A DNA stretch of 64,000 nucleotides from Bacteroidota bacterium (GTDB lineage: Bacteria; Bacteroidota; Bacteroidia; Chitinophagales; Chitinophagaceae), in the NCBI GenBank assembly GCA_018266575.1, contig JAFEAE010000023.1:434001-498000 (forward strand). Direction: 5' to 3'. The first letter of the stretch is position 1. Each line of letters starts with the position of its first letter. Below, one piece after another: positions 10,001-17,254 of this stretch. The translations under genes were made by a program, and so were the position numbers. The notes beneath the pieces were generated by a model. It saw only the letters and a program-made list of their open reading frames with translations, was not told the origin of the DNA and made no database searches.

Positions 10001-10508
10001 TTTCGGGAACGGTTAAGGTAAAACTGCCATTGTTATCTGTCGAAGTTCCTGTTGAAGTTCCCTTTACGCTTATAGAAACACCAGACAATGGTTCGCCGTT
10101 TTCACCGGTTATTTTACCGGTTATGCGGATATCCTGAACAGCTAATGCAGATGAAAGAACAACAATCAGGTTATGATCAAGTACTTTGAAAGTAAGATTT
10201 GTAGTTTCAAAAAGCTTCCTAAGTACTTCATTAATTTCTGCATTATCAACATTGATGCTTACTTTTTTGCCTATATCATTCAGGCGGCTGTTGTAGAGGA
10301 AACGGTAAGTACCCTGTTTTTCGATAGAGTTCAGAGCTCTTGAAATTTCTACATGGTTTACATTGAGTGAGACCTTATCCTGCCCGTTGACATTTGCTGA
10401 TACCTGCAGCATTGCTGCCAATATCAGTAGAAAGGTTAGTTTCATAATCAAAAGAGCTTTTTTTACGGCATGGGGCCAACTTTCCCCAATCGTTAGATTT
10501 TTTTTCAT
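7002..10508 (-). CDS. SusC/RagA-family TonB-dependent receptor with STN signalling domain
   Basis: The 1168-residue protein has an export signal, then a secretin/TonB short N-terminal (STN) domain at about residues 48-118. A carboxypeptidase-regulatory-like beta domain (GKITGENGEPLSGVSISVKGT) follows near 130-205, then the plug (about 215-325, with the SusC signature DIRIRGTGSI and PLYVVDGV) and a long beta-barrel. It ends in the aromatic/hydrophobic pattern expected of an outer-membrane barrel. The STN domain is the hallmark of receptors that signal through a FecR anti-sigma to an ECF sigma factor, and both are encoded directly upstream. Transport of a glycan or other large nutrient is inferred; the substrate is unknown. 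Confidence 0.95.
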   Translation of the reverse strand: MKKNLTIGESWPHAVKKALLIMKLTFLLILAAMLQVSANVNGQDKVSLNVNHVEISRALNSIEKQGTYRFLYNSRLNDIGKKVSINVDNAEINEVLRKLFETTNLTFKVLDHNLIVVLSSALAVQDIRITGKITGENGEPLSGVSISVKGTSTGTSTDNNGSFTLTVPEKGTLVISYIGYQTQEVKINSQSVINVKLIASNRALDEVVVIGYGQASKRDLTGSIVKIAGKDIADKPNTNPVASLQGKVAGLYVVNNGTPGQAPDIRIRGTGSIASITPLYVVDGVFTYDISYVNPNDIESMEVLKDPSSLAIFGNQGANGVIIITTKRAKAGQSTFTLSTSTGVKQLVNPIKLANASQFNTLFAEENANNGVTNTGYLTLPDMQNNTDWIKAVTRKGVISSNNFSIANSTENNKFNFSVGYTLDQGIILKEQLERITATLSDEAKINRWLKIGVNLSVMRENLPYDATGELNSARQIMPQISAVPKKFNVPNLYGSDTITQYLYSTTNPALQNSGVQNPLLDIYSKYNTNIDILYRYVGSVYLELNLMKHLTFRSAVYGDFSNENHRQYTPLYYGYSPVDESLVSMNQSTKVVQGLTDTKNTQTDNLLTYKNSFKSHSLTVMAGATTQSHQISYNQMWVLPTDNSQPIPNNKRFWYPSAWPYTQVSSDPNQTYSYNYEPNWTVGFFGRALYNYDQKYYLTASIRRDGSSDFLPANRWATYWTLGGAWEITKENFMQNQKFFDFLKLKGSVGTLGDQGVPTGVYYPSYPGVTSTGQTVWVNPAGGFNFNNIYQKAYIASPNLHWENVHQYEAGFELEAFQRRLHFEATYFNRKTLGAMGLYNIGGSNQLENLVDIQNTGQEFSASWNEPISKDLSINLSGNITFLQNKVIRFDDPSFVYIDQTSQNNGEQDSRTIAGQPVGEFYGYKVTGVFQSYADILASPVQSSLGTVRPGDLKYADIAGAGGSAKPDGVVDANDRTYIGNPTPKFTYGGSVNVNYKNFNLGIDIGGVWGNKIFRAWGSLESPYQRVNYAGFQLDAWHGAGTSNWTPLLSQGDRVNYVGSTYSIENGSYVRLRNIQIGYNIPQRVFSKGSFVKAVRIYVNAQNLITWKNNSGYTPEFGGFQQYSSLQSSNTLGGAAVSYPPNPLQFGIDQGGGAIPRIISAGVSVTL

Positions 10509-10588
10509 ACTTTTAATCTTGGTGGGTTATTATAAAAATGGAAACCTTAATTGCTTCCCGCACATTAAGTTTCAGTATTTAACCTGTC

Positions 10589-10612
10589 CGGGAAATGCGC
10601 CAACATTTCCCG
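10589..10612. repeat. Perfect 9-bp inverted repeat between fecR and susC genes
   Basis: CGGGAAATG and CATTTCCCG are separated by 6 nt. The T-rich tail (TTTTATTTTAT) lies on the plus-strand side, opposite to the direction of the flanking genes. On the minus strand it would form a hairpin without a T-run in the fecR-susC intergenic region. Confidence 0.55.
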
Positions 10613-10669
10613 TTTTATTTTATGTACTGTTATTCATTTTACTTTTATTTTCGCTTTCGTTAATTGGTT

Positions 10670-11818
10670 TTATTTTAAAATAGTTACCTGGTTCCCTGAA
10701 ATTGTATAACTAAACCTGTTAGAAAGCTTTAAAGCTTCTAAGGCCTGTTGAATAGTCTCATTTTGAAAAATACCTGTGAACCTCATTTCTTCCTGTTCAG
10801 GATCCTGAAAATTTATCTTTACTCCATACCACCTTTCTAGTTGTGTTGCCAGGTCTTTAAAATTCTGGTCCTGAAAAATTAATTTATTCTCTACCCACGA
10901 TGTCTCTACAATAGTACTGTCTTTGGGCTCATAAGTAAGGTGTTTAAGAGCAACGATTGGCTCCTGAACAGTTGGCTGTTTTTCTGCTCTCTTAATTGTA
11001 GCTGAAATTTTTACTGTTTCATCATTTGCCACAATCAACTTCTCATTAGGCTTCAAAATATATTTCTCCGACGGGCGGTCTTTTACAGTTACTTCAAGGC
11101 TGCCGCGGATGAGGCTTGTTTCGGTGTTTTTTTCCCCGGGATATGATTTTACATTAAACGCCGTTCCTAAAACCCGTATGTTTATTTTACCGGTATGGAT
11201 CACAAACGGTTTTTCAGGGTTTTTTACCACATCAAAAAATGCTTCCCCTGTAAGATTCACTTCGCGAAGGGAGCTTCCATACACTTTATCATCATAACTT
11301 ATTTTACTTCCTGCATTAAGTTTTACAATCGTTCCGTCGGGTAATGTCAAAGTAGTTTTTGACCCGTTCTTGGTAGATATTTCGCTTATAGTATTCTTTT
11401 CCGGATCTGCAGATTGCTTAACTTGATTGTTCGATCCAAAAATTTTCAGTCCTAAAAACAAAATACCTGCAAACACGACAACGGAACCCAATGCTAACAA
11501 AATATTTGATTTACGCCTGGAGTTAGAACTAATTTCAGAATAAGCTGAAGAATATGTGGGATAATTATGTTCAGTGCCGGAGGGGAAATCTATGCCGGAT
11601 TTTTTCATGCGTTCAATATGTTTCGTAAACGCCTGATGGGTATTTTCATGACCCGGACCCGACTCATATTCCGAATTCCATAAATCAATAATCGTTTGCA
11701 TAGAATAATGCAAATCAGGATTTGAGCGCAAAAAAACTTCCAGCTCTTGCAGCTCTTCCTGTGTTGATTCTCCCGATAATTTTTTAGCAATCAGGTTCCA
11801 GATCCATTCCTGCTCCAT
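10670..11818 (-). CDS. FecR-family anti-sigma factor
   Basis: I start at the ATG at 11818 (MEQEWIWNLIAKKL); the longer frame would use a TTG at 11854. The 382-residue protein has a cytoplasmic sigma-binding region (about 1-80) and one transmembrane helix (ILLALGSVVVFAGILFLGL, about 105-125). A periplasmic FecR domain follows (TLTLPDGTIVKLNAGSKISY and GEAFFDV), then a C-terminal DUF4974 domain (NFKDLATQLERWYGVKINF). It is known in this family that the periplasmic part senses the STN domain of the partner receptor and releases the ECF sigma factor. The sigma gene is 78 bp upstream and the receptor is next downstream, so all three parts are together. Confidence 0.94.
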   Translation of the reverse strand: MEQEWIWNLIAKKLSGESTQEELQELEVFLRSNPDLHYSMQTIIDLWNSEYESGPGHENTHQAFTKHIERMKKSGIDFPSGTEHNYPTYSSAYSEISSNSRRKSNILLALGSVVVFAGILFLGLKIFGSNNQVKQSADPEKNTISEISTKNGSKTTLTLPDGTIVKLNAGSKISYDDKVYGSSLREVNLTGEAFFDVVKNPEKPFVIHTGKINIRVLGTAFNVKSYPGEKNTETSLIRGSLEVTVKDRPSEKYILKPNEKLIVANDETVKISATIKRAEKQPTVQEPIVALKHLTYEPKDSTIVETSWVENKLIFQDQNFKDLATQLERWYGVKINFQDPEQEEMRFTGIFQNETIQQALEALKLSNRFSYTISGNQVTILK

Positions 11819-11896
11819 AGATAAGTTTTGGTTATCTTTTGATAAGACAGCCAATTAAATAAAAACCCCCAAACAATTGTTAAATTTTTTTAAAAA

Positions 11897-12490
11897 TCAA
11901 GGGTGATTGACAGGAGATGAGATCGTTTTTTTGATATCGAAGCTTACTGCTGAACCTATTTTTCGTAAGGCAATTGCCAACTGGTTTTCTACTGTTTTAA
12001 CAGAAATATTGAGGATTTCTGCAACTTCTTTGTACTTCAGGTTATCTTCTTTGATTAATTTAAAAATAGCCCTGCATCGCGGTGGGAGGTTATTAATAGC
12101 ATCTTCAATTAAAGCCAGCATATCCGCAGTGATCAATAGTTGCTCAGGGTCAAAATAGCGGCTTGCAAATTCTGCAGGAAAGTCGTCGATACTATTTGTA
12201 GCATTGCGCTTCTGCTTGTCAATGTAGTTGAAGGCATTGTTCTTTGTGGCTACATATAAATATACTTTCAGGTTATTTATTTTTTCAAGTGCTTTTCTTT
12301 TTTCCCAGATTTTTATAAATACATCCGAAACCACTTCTTCTGCTGATTCCTGTGATTTTACAAAACTGAATGCAAATTGAAAAAGGTAAGAATAAAAAGA
12401 AGTAAACAGCTCTTTATATGCATGCTGGTCATCAAATCGAGCAATACGCATTTGCAGATACAATACCCTATCGGCAGCAATCATAATCAT
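11897..12490 (-). CDS. ECF RNA polymerase sigma factor (FecI-like, Bacteroidota type)
   Basis: The 197-residue protein has sigma region 2 (AYKELFTSFYSYLFQFAFSF, then SAEEVVSDVFIKIWEKR) and region 4 with a helix-turn-helix (NLPPRCRAIFKLIKEDNLKY, then EVAEILNISVKTVENQLAIA). It heads the sigma-FecR-SusC-SusD row and should direct transcription of that row when the receptor is occupied. Start codons at 12490 and 12484 are both possible; the conserved helix seems to need the residues before MRIARFDD. Confidence 0.93.
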   Translation of the reverse strand: MIMIAADRVLYLQMRIARFDDQHAYKELFTSFYSYLFQFAFSFVKSQESAEEVVSDVFIKIWEKRKALEKINNLKVYLYVATKNNAFNYIDKQKRNATNSIDDFPAEFASRYFDPEQLLITADMLALIEDAINNLPPRCRAIFKLIKEDNLKYKEVAEILNISVKTVENQLAIALRKIGSAVSFDIKKTISSPVNHP

Positions 12491-12661
12491 CTGGTAAAAT
12501 AACAGGTTCTAAATGGTTCAAGCTAAGCAATACAATATTAATAATAAAAATTCACCCGTTTATAATTAATAAAAAAATTCACTTATTAATACTACACTTT
12601 GACAATTTTAATATAATACTGGCTGCTTTCCATGATCAATAATATTTTATTTGATTTATTA

Positions 12662-12693
12662 TTTCCCATCATAAACCTATTTTTCTATTTTTG
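12662..12693 (+). promoter_or_regulatory. Bacteroidota-type promoter of the CAT tRNA
   Basis: TTTC at 12662-12665 and TATTTTTG at 12686-12693 (TAnnTTTG -7 box) are 20 bp apart. They stand 17 bp before the tRNA 5' end. Confidence 0.55.
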
Positions 12694-12710
12694 CAGCGCC
12701 CAAAAAGGCT

Positions 12711-12784
12711 GGACCCTTAGCTCAGCCGGTTAGAGCATCTGACTCATAATCAGAGGGTCGCTGGTTCGAGCCCAGCAGGGTCCA
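12711..12784 (+). tRNA. tRNA with CAT anticodon (Met or Ile2)
   Basis: A complete cloverleaf is visible. The acceptor arms GGACCCT and AGGGTCC pair perfectly. The D arm holds AGCTCAG, the anticodon stem TCTGA/TCAGA encloses loop CTCATAA (anticodon CAT at 12745-12747), and the T arm contains GGTTCGAG. The 3' CCA is not encoded. CAT can be elongator Met, initiator Met or lysidine-modified Ile2. The perfect acceptor stem argues against initiator; the body resembles E. coli ileX more than metT from memory, but this is not decisive. Confidence 0.93.
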
Positions 12785-12826
12785 CAAAAACAAGATTCGG
12801 ATTGAGTGTGAAGCCATGATATTATT

Positions 12827-12854
12827 GCCCATGCTTTGCTGTGGGCTTTTTTGT
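12827..12854 (+). terminator. Terminator downstream of the CAT tRNA
   Basis: GCCCAT pairs with GTGGGC (one G-T pair) around an 8-nt loop and is followed by TTTTTTG. It lies 43 bp after the tRNA and before the next gene. Confidence 0.6.
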
Positions 12855-12916
12855 TTAAGCTTCTTTAACCTTTTATTAACCCGAAGCAAAATACATTTGT
12901 CAATCAAATAAATCGA

Positions 12917-13699
12917 ATGAAGTATTTTTTCATTGCATTACTAACGCTATTAACCGGTACTGCTGCTTTTGCTCAAAAAAACGATTCTTCAATTGTACAA
13001 AAACCAAAAACGGAGCAATCTAAAAAAACAGAAGAGCCGAAAAAGAAAAACTGGAGTAAGATAGATTTATCTCATCGTGCAAATGACCATTTCATGGTGC
13101 AGATCGGGTATGATAACTGGGCAGGAACTCCTGATACTATCCATATAGGCGGCTTCAACAGAAGTTTCAATTTTTATTTCATGCTGGATTTCCCGTTCAA
13201 GACCGATCCGCGTTTAAGCGTTGGTGCAGGTTTGGGAATTGGAAGCAGCAATATTTTTTTCAAAAACCAGGAAGTATTAGTAGGTGATCAAAACAACAGT
13301 ACCCTCGCCTTCCCGGATGAAACAGGCGCCAATCATTATAAAAAATATAAATTAGTTACTACCTATCTTGAAGTTCCGCTGGAGCTACGTTACGCATTGG
13401 ATCCTGAAAATACCAATAAGAGCTGGAAATTTGCAGTTGGTACAAAAATAGGGGCAATGTTAAGCGCATACACAAGGGCTAAAGATTTACAAAACGAAGC
13501 AAACCAAACCATCAATAACGTAATTATAAAAGAAAGTTCAAAAAAATATTTTAATGCTTTTCGGGCAGTTGCTACTGCACGTATCAGTAAAGGTGTTTTT
13601 GGAATATTCGGGCAATTTCAACTTACCCCTTTGATTAAAGGTTCTTACGGTGCCCCGGTATATCCATTTACAATTGGACTATGCTTTAGTGGATTATAA
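12917..13699 (+). CDS. Outer membrane beta-barrel protein (porin/PorT-like)
   Basis: The 260-residue protein has a clear signal peptide (MKYFFIALLTLLTGTAAFAQ). A lysine-rich linker (about residues 25-45) precedes alternating amphipathic strands such as HFMVQIGYDNW, SFNFYFMLDFPF and LSVGAGLGIGSS, ending FTIGLCFSGL, as for an eight- to ten-stranded barrel. The family is PF13568-like outer-membrane beta-barrel proteins of Bacteroidota. No specific function can be given. It stands alone between two terminators. Confidence 0.8.
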   Translation: MKYFFIALLTLLTGTAAFAQKNDSSIVQKPKTEQSKKTEEPKKKNWSKIDLSHRANDHFMVQIGYDNWAGTPDTIHIGGFNRSFNFYFMLDFPFKTDPRLSVGAGLGIGSSNIFFKNQEVLVGDQNNSTLAFPDETGANHYKKYKLVTTYLEVPLELRYALDPENTNKSWKFAVGTKIGAMLSAYTRAKDLQNEANQTINNVIIKESSKKYFNAFRAVATARISKGVFGIFGQFQLTPLIKGSYGAPVYPFTIGLCFSGL

Positions 13700-13719
13700 A
13701 ATTTGCCCCAAAATATTTT

Positions 13720-13753
13720 GCGAACCTTCGAAATGAAGGTTCGCATTTTTTTT
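13720..13753 (+). terminator. Strong terminator before hflX
   Basis: A perfect 10-bp stem (GCGAACCTTC with GAAGGTTCGC) with a 5-nt loop is followed by A and eight T. It closes the outer-membrane protein gene. Confidence 0.85.
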
Positions 13754-13813
13754 GATGGTTATTGATAGCAAAATTTTCAATTCATATCTTTAGTTAAAAT
13801 AAAAAAACAGCAT

Positions 13814-15004
13814 TTGTTAGAAAGAAAAAACAGTTTCGGAAAAGAAGAAAAAGCCATCCTTGTTGGCGTAGTTCAAAAAACACAAACGGAAGAACAGGTT
13901 AATGAATATCTTGATGAACTCGCTTTTCTCGCAGAAACAGCAGGAGCAATAACCGTAAAACGTTTTACACAAAAATTACTTCATCCGGACAGCAAAACAT
14001 TTATTGGAAAAGGGAAGCTGGAAGAGATCAAAAATTATATTGCGCTGAAAGATATCCGTGTTGCCATTTTCGACGATGAATTATCCGGCTCGCAGATCAG
14101 TAATATTGAAAAAATCCTTGATGTAAAAACAATCGACCGGTCAGATCTGATTCTCGATATTTTTGCAAGCCGTGCTAAGACAGCACAGGCAAAATTGCAG
14201 GTGGAGCTCGCTCAATATCAATACCTGCTTCCACGATTACGGGGAATGTGGAAGCATCTTGAACGCTTAGGTGGTGGCATCGGAACAAGGGGCCCCGGTG
14301 AAACTGAAATTGAAACCGACCGGCGTATTGTAAAAGATAAAATCTCGTTATTACGGAAACGCCTAACCGAAATTGACAAACAAGCATTCACACAACGCAA
14401 AGACCGCGGGGAATTTATCCGCGTGGCATTGGTTGGTTATACGAACGTTGGAAAATCTACATTGATGACCTTGCTCAGCAAAAGCGAAGTGTTTGCTGAA
14501 AATAAATTATTCGCAACGTTAGATACCACAACAAGAAAAGTTGTGTTTGATACTACTCCTTTTCTGTTAAGCGATACGGTTGGTTTCATCCGCAAACTGC
14601 CGCACCATCTTGTTGAAAGCTTTAAAAGCACATTGGATGAAGTCCGCGAAGCAGACCTGCTGATGCATGTTGTAGATATTTCTCACCCGCAATATGAAGA
14701 GCAAATTGGAGTAGTAAATAAAACCTTGCAGGAATTAAATGCATTTGAAAAACCAATTTTATTAGTGTTTAATAAGATTGATCAGTATGAAGAGAAAGTT
14801 TTTGATCCATGGTTAGATGATTTGGTAAAAAAAGAAATGATGGATGAGTTGCGGCAAAGATGGGAGCATGAAACGAACGGGAACTGCATTTTTATTTCTG
14901 CTACAGAAAAAAGAAATATTGATGAGTTGCGCAAAATAATTCTCACCAAAATAAAAGAATTGTACCAGGCAAGGTATCCTTACAAAACAGAATATATTTT
15001 TTAA
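13814..15004 (+). CDS. hflX: GTPase HflX
   Basis: The 396-residue protein matches HflX along its length. An N-terminal HflX domain (TFIGKGKLEEI, RTKIFDRSD-like segment IDRSDLILDIFA, then GGGIGTRGPGETEIETDRR) precedes a G domain with the P-loop GYTNVGKSTL, switch/G3 DTVGF and G4 NKID. HflX is a ribosome-associated GTPase that splits or rescues stalled 70S ribosomes. The start is a TTG at 13814: no ATG is available upstream in frame and the sequence after it (LERKNSF) begins like other Bacteroidota HflX proteins. The stop overlaps the start of the next gene by one base. Confidence 0.95.
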   Translation: MLERKNSFGKEEKAILVGVVQKTQTEEQVNEYLDELAFLAETAGAITVKRFTQKLLHPDSKTFIGKGKLEEIKNYIALKDIRVAIFDDELSGSQISNIEKILDVKTIDRSDLILDIFASRAKTAQAKLQVELAQYQYLLPRLRGMWKHLERLGGGIGTRGPGETEIETDRRIVKDKISLLRKRLTEIDKQAFTQRKDRGEFIRVALVGYTNVGKSTLMTLLSKSEVFAENKLFATLDTTTRKVVFDTTPFLLSDTVGFIRKLPHHLVESFKSTLDEVREADLLMHVVDISHPQYEEQIGVVNKTLQELNAFEKPILLVFNKIDQYEEKVFDPWLDDLVKKEMMDELRQRWEHETNGNCIFISATEKRNIDELRKIILTKIKELYQARYPYKTEYIF

Positions 15005-15348
15005 TGACCGAAAAAAAATATACCTGGATAAAAGTTGCAAATTCGGAAGCAGCATTCAACTGGCAACAGAATAATATGACAGTTATTGAAACAGGTTCTC
15101 GCAAAATCTGCATTGCAAAATTTCGAAATACAATTTTCGCTTTTGCAGATAAATGCCCGCATTCCGGAGGTATTCTCAACGATGGGTATATTGATATGAG
15201 CGGGAATGTGGTTTGCCCCGTGCATCATTATAAATTCAATATTAAAAACGGGCTTAACAGCAGTGGTGAAGGTTACAAATTGAAAACTTATCCGGTAACT
15301 ATAAAACCTGAGGGGATTTTTATTGGTATAGAAGAGATTTTGGGGTAG
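15004..15348 (+). CDS. Small Rieske [2Fe-2S] protein
   Basis: The 114-residue protein consists of a single Rieske domain. The cluster ligands are C-x-H in KCPHSGG and C-x2-H in CPVHHYKF, the spacing of Rieske-type ferredoxins and of the NirD small subunit. It carries no signal peptide and would act in the cytoplasm as an electron carrier. Its ATG overlaps the hflX stop (TAATG), so it is translationally coupled to hflX. A link to the Rieske oxygenase at 20.4 kb is conceivable but unsupported. Confidence 0.88.
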   Translation: MTEKKYTWIKVANSEAAFNWQQNNMTVIETGSRKICIAKFRNTIFAFADKCPHSGGILNDGYIDMSGNVVCPVHHYKFNIKNGLNSSGEGYKLKTYPVTIKPEGIFIGIEEILG

Positions 15349-15391
15349 AAAACACCGCTCCAGGAAATAATAGCTTTTTTTGAAATGAAGC

Positions 15392-15421
15392 TTTTTTAAG
15401 AAAAGAAAATCCTTATTTTTG
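15392..15421 (+). promoter_or_regulatory. Bacteroidota-type promoter of tRNA-Asn
   Basis: TTTT at 15392-15395 and TATTTTTG at 15414-15421 are 18 bp apart. The tRNA begins 18 bp downstream. Confidence 0.55.
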
Positions 15422-15439
15422 CAACCCATTTGATAAAAT

Positions 15440-15513
15440 TCCTCCTTAGCTCAGTTGGTTAGAGCATCTGACTGTTAATCAGAGGGTCGCTGGTTCAAGT
15501 CCAGCAGGGGGAG
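15440..15513 (+). tRNA. tRNA-Asn (GTT)
   Basis: The acceptor stem TCCTCCT pairs with AGGGGGA (one T-G pair). The anticodon stem TCTGA/TCAGA holds loop CTGTTAA with anticodon GTT at 15474-15476, and the T arm GCTGG-TTCAAGT-CCAGC is intact. CCA is not encoded. The anticodon and T stems are nearly the same as in the CAT tRNA at 12711. Confidence 0.95.
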
Positions 15514-15515
15514 CT

Positions 15516-15555
15516 GCATAAAAAAAGTTACGGATATCCGTAACTTTTTTTATGC
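15516..15555. terminator. Perfect 40-bp palindrome, bidirectional terminator
   Basis: The 40 bp read identically on both strands, with centre GGATATCC and flanking A7/T7 tracts. A stem of about 9 bp (GTTACGGAT) followed by T7 can act in both directions: for tRNA-Asn on the plus strand and for the converging betA operon on the minus strand. Confidence 0.8.
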
Positions 15556-15606
15556 TCATTATTTTAAAACAAAGCATAGTTTGATTTTGTGAAGTTGTAT
15601 AGTGGG

Positions 15607-17253
15607 TTAGCCTGACTTCCTGTAAAAATCAACTTTTTCGGCTTTCAATGGTTGATTTCCCAAGATTATATCAGCTGCCTTTTCTGCGATCATCATAATT
15701 GGCGCATACAGGTTGCCGTTAGTTATATATGGCATTACACTTCCGTCTACTACCCTTAAACCGTCAAGGCCATGCACACGCATGGTTAATGGGTCTACCA
15801 CAGACATAGTATCCGTACCCATTCGACAGGTGCAGGATGGATGCAAAGCTGTTTCTGAATCACGCCTGACCCAATCCAATATCTGCTCATCTGTATCAAT
15901 AGAAGGCCCGGGCGAAATTTCTCCGCCATTAAATTCACCCATCGCCGGCTGATTTAAGATTTTGCGGGCACAGCGGATAGCCTCAACCCATTCTCTTCGG
16001 TCTTGATCAGTGGAAAGATAATTGAAGCGAATGGCAGGTTTTTCTTTTGGATCAGATGACTTGATCTGAACAGAGCCACGTGCATCGGAATTCATCGGGC
16101 CAACATGCACCTGGTATCCATGCCCACCGGACGGAGAACTTCCATCATATCGAATAGCGACTGGCAAAAAATGAAACTGAAGGTTAGGATAAGCAACCGT
16201 TTCATTACTCCTGATAAATCCGCCTCCTTCAAAGTGATTGGTTGATGCCGGCCCTTTTTTAAACAACATCCATTCAAGGCCAACCCATGGTTTGTTATAC
16301 CATTTCAATGCCGGCCACACGCTAACCGGTTTTTTACAGGCATATTGAATATATACTTCGAGGTGGTCCTGTAAATTCTGCCCTACACCCGGAAGCTCGT
16401 GCAGCACATCAACTCCCGCAGATTTCAGCTTTTCAGGATCGCCAATTCCTGATAGTTGGAGCACCTGTGGAGAATTAATAGCGCCACCACAGCAAATGAC
16501 TTCGCCTGCAGAAACCTTTTCTAAATTATTCCCCCTCAAAAATTCCACTGCGGTTGCACGCTTTCCGGAGAAAACAATTTTGGTTACCAGTGCGCCACAT
16601 ATCACTTCTAAATTTTTTCGCTGCCCTAAAACAGGGTGCAAATATGCAGTTGAGGCAGACCAACGCCTACCATTTTTGATGTTGCGGTCAAACATTCCAA
16701 AACCCTCCTGTTGAAATCCATTCACATCATCTGTAAGCGGATAGCCTGCTTGTTTGGCTGCACTGAAAAATGCTTGAAACAATGGATTGGTTGCAGGGCC
16801 AGTCTCAAGATGCAATGGCCCGCTGCCACCGCGAAATGAGTTTATCCCCGCGGTCCTGTTTTCTGACTTTTTAAAATACGGGAGGCAATGCGCATAATCC
16901 CATGATTCCATTCCGGGGTCTTTCGCCCACTTTTCATAATCCAAGGCATTACCTCGGATGAAAATCATTCCGTTAATGGAGCTGGACCCACCTAATATTT
17001 TCCCGCGGGCATGATACACCCGCCGGTTATTCATGAATGGTTCAGGCTCTGATTGATATTGCCAATCATAATACTTACTGCCAATCGGGTAGGTAAGCGC
17101 CGCCGGCATGTGCAAAAAAATATCCCACCAGGAATCTGGCCTGCCAGCTTCGATTACCAGCACTTTATGATCTGGGCTTTCACTCAACCGGTTTGCCAGC
17201 ACACAACCGGCAGACCCGCCTCCGATAATAATCGTGTCAAAAATTTTATTCAT
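15607..17253 (-). CDS. betA: Choline dehydrogenase (GMC oxidoreductase)
   Basis: This 548-residue flavoprotein of the glucose-methanol-choline family begins with the FAD-binding Rossmann motif TIIIGGGSAGCVLANRL. It carries both GMC signatures (GGSSSINGMIFIRGN and GAINSPQVLQLSGIG). The C-terminus has the BetA-type active-site region LHPSCTCRMG ... SVVDPLTMRVHGL ... TNGNLYAPI. Length matches E. coli BetA (556 residues). It oxidises choline to betaine aldehyde and can go on to betaine, passing electrons to the respiratory chain. The betaine aldehyde dehydrogenase stop lies one base upstream of its start, so they form one operon; that neighbour makes choline rather than another alcohol the likely substrate. 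Confidence 0.92.
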   Translation of the reverse strand: MNKIFDTIIIGGGSAGCVLANRLSESPDHKVLVIEAGRPDSWWDIFLHMPAALTYPIGSKYYDWQYQSEPEPFMNNRRVYHARGKILGGSSSINGMIFIRGNALDYEKWAKDPGMESWDYAHCLPYFKKSENRTAGINSFRGGSGPLHLETGPATNPLFQAFFSAAKQAGYPLTDDVNGFQQEGFGMFDRNIKNGRRWSASTAYLHPVLGQRKNLEVICGALVTKIVFSGKRATAVEFLRGNNLEKVSAGEVICCGGAINSPQVLQLSGIGDPEKLKSAGVDVLHELPGVGQNLQDHLEVYIQYACKKPVSVWPALKWYNKPWVGLEWMLFKKGPASTNHFEGGGFIRSNETVAYPNLQFHFLPVAIRYDGSSPSGGHGYQVHVGPMNSDARGSVQIKSSDPKEKPAIRFNYLSTDQDRREWVEAIRCARKILNQPAMGEFNGGEISPGPSIDTDEQILDWVRRDSETALHPSCTCRMGTDTMSVVDPLTMRVHGLDGLRVVDGSVMPYITNGNLYAPIMMIAEKAADIILGNQPLKAEKVDFYRKSG

Positions 17254-17254
17254 C

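Noticed and set aside
12722..12907. Minus-strand ORF ending in LGSNQRPSDYESDALTG
   Set aside because: It is the antisense of the tRNA at 12711-12784; this peptide is a well-known false translation of tRNA genes.
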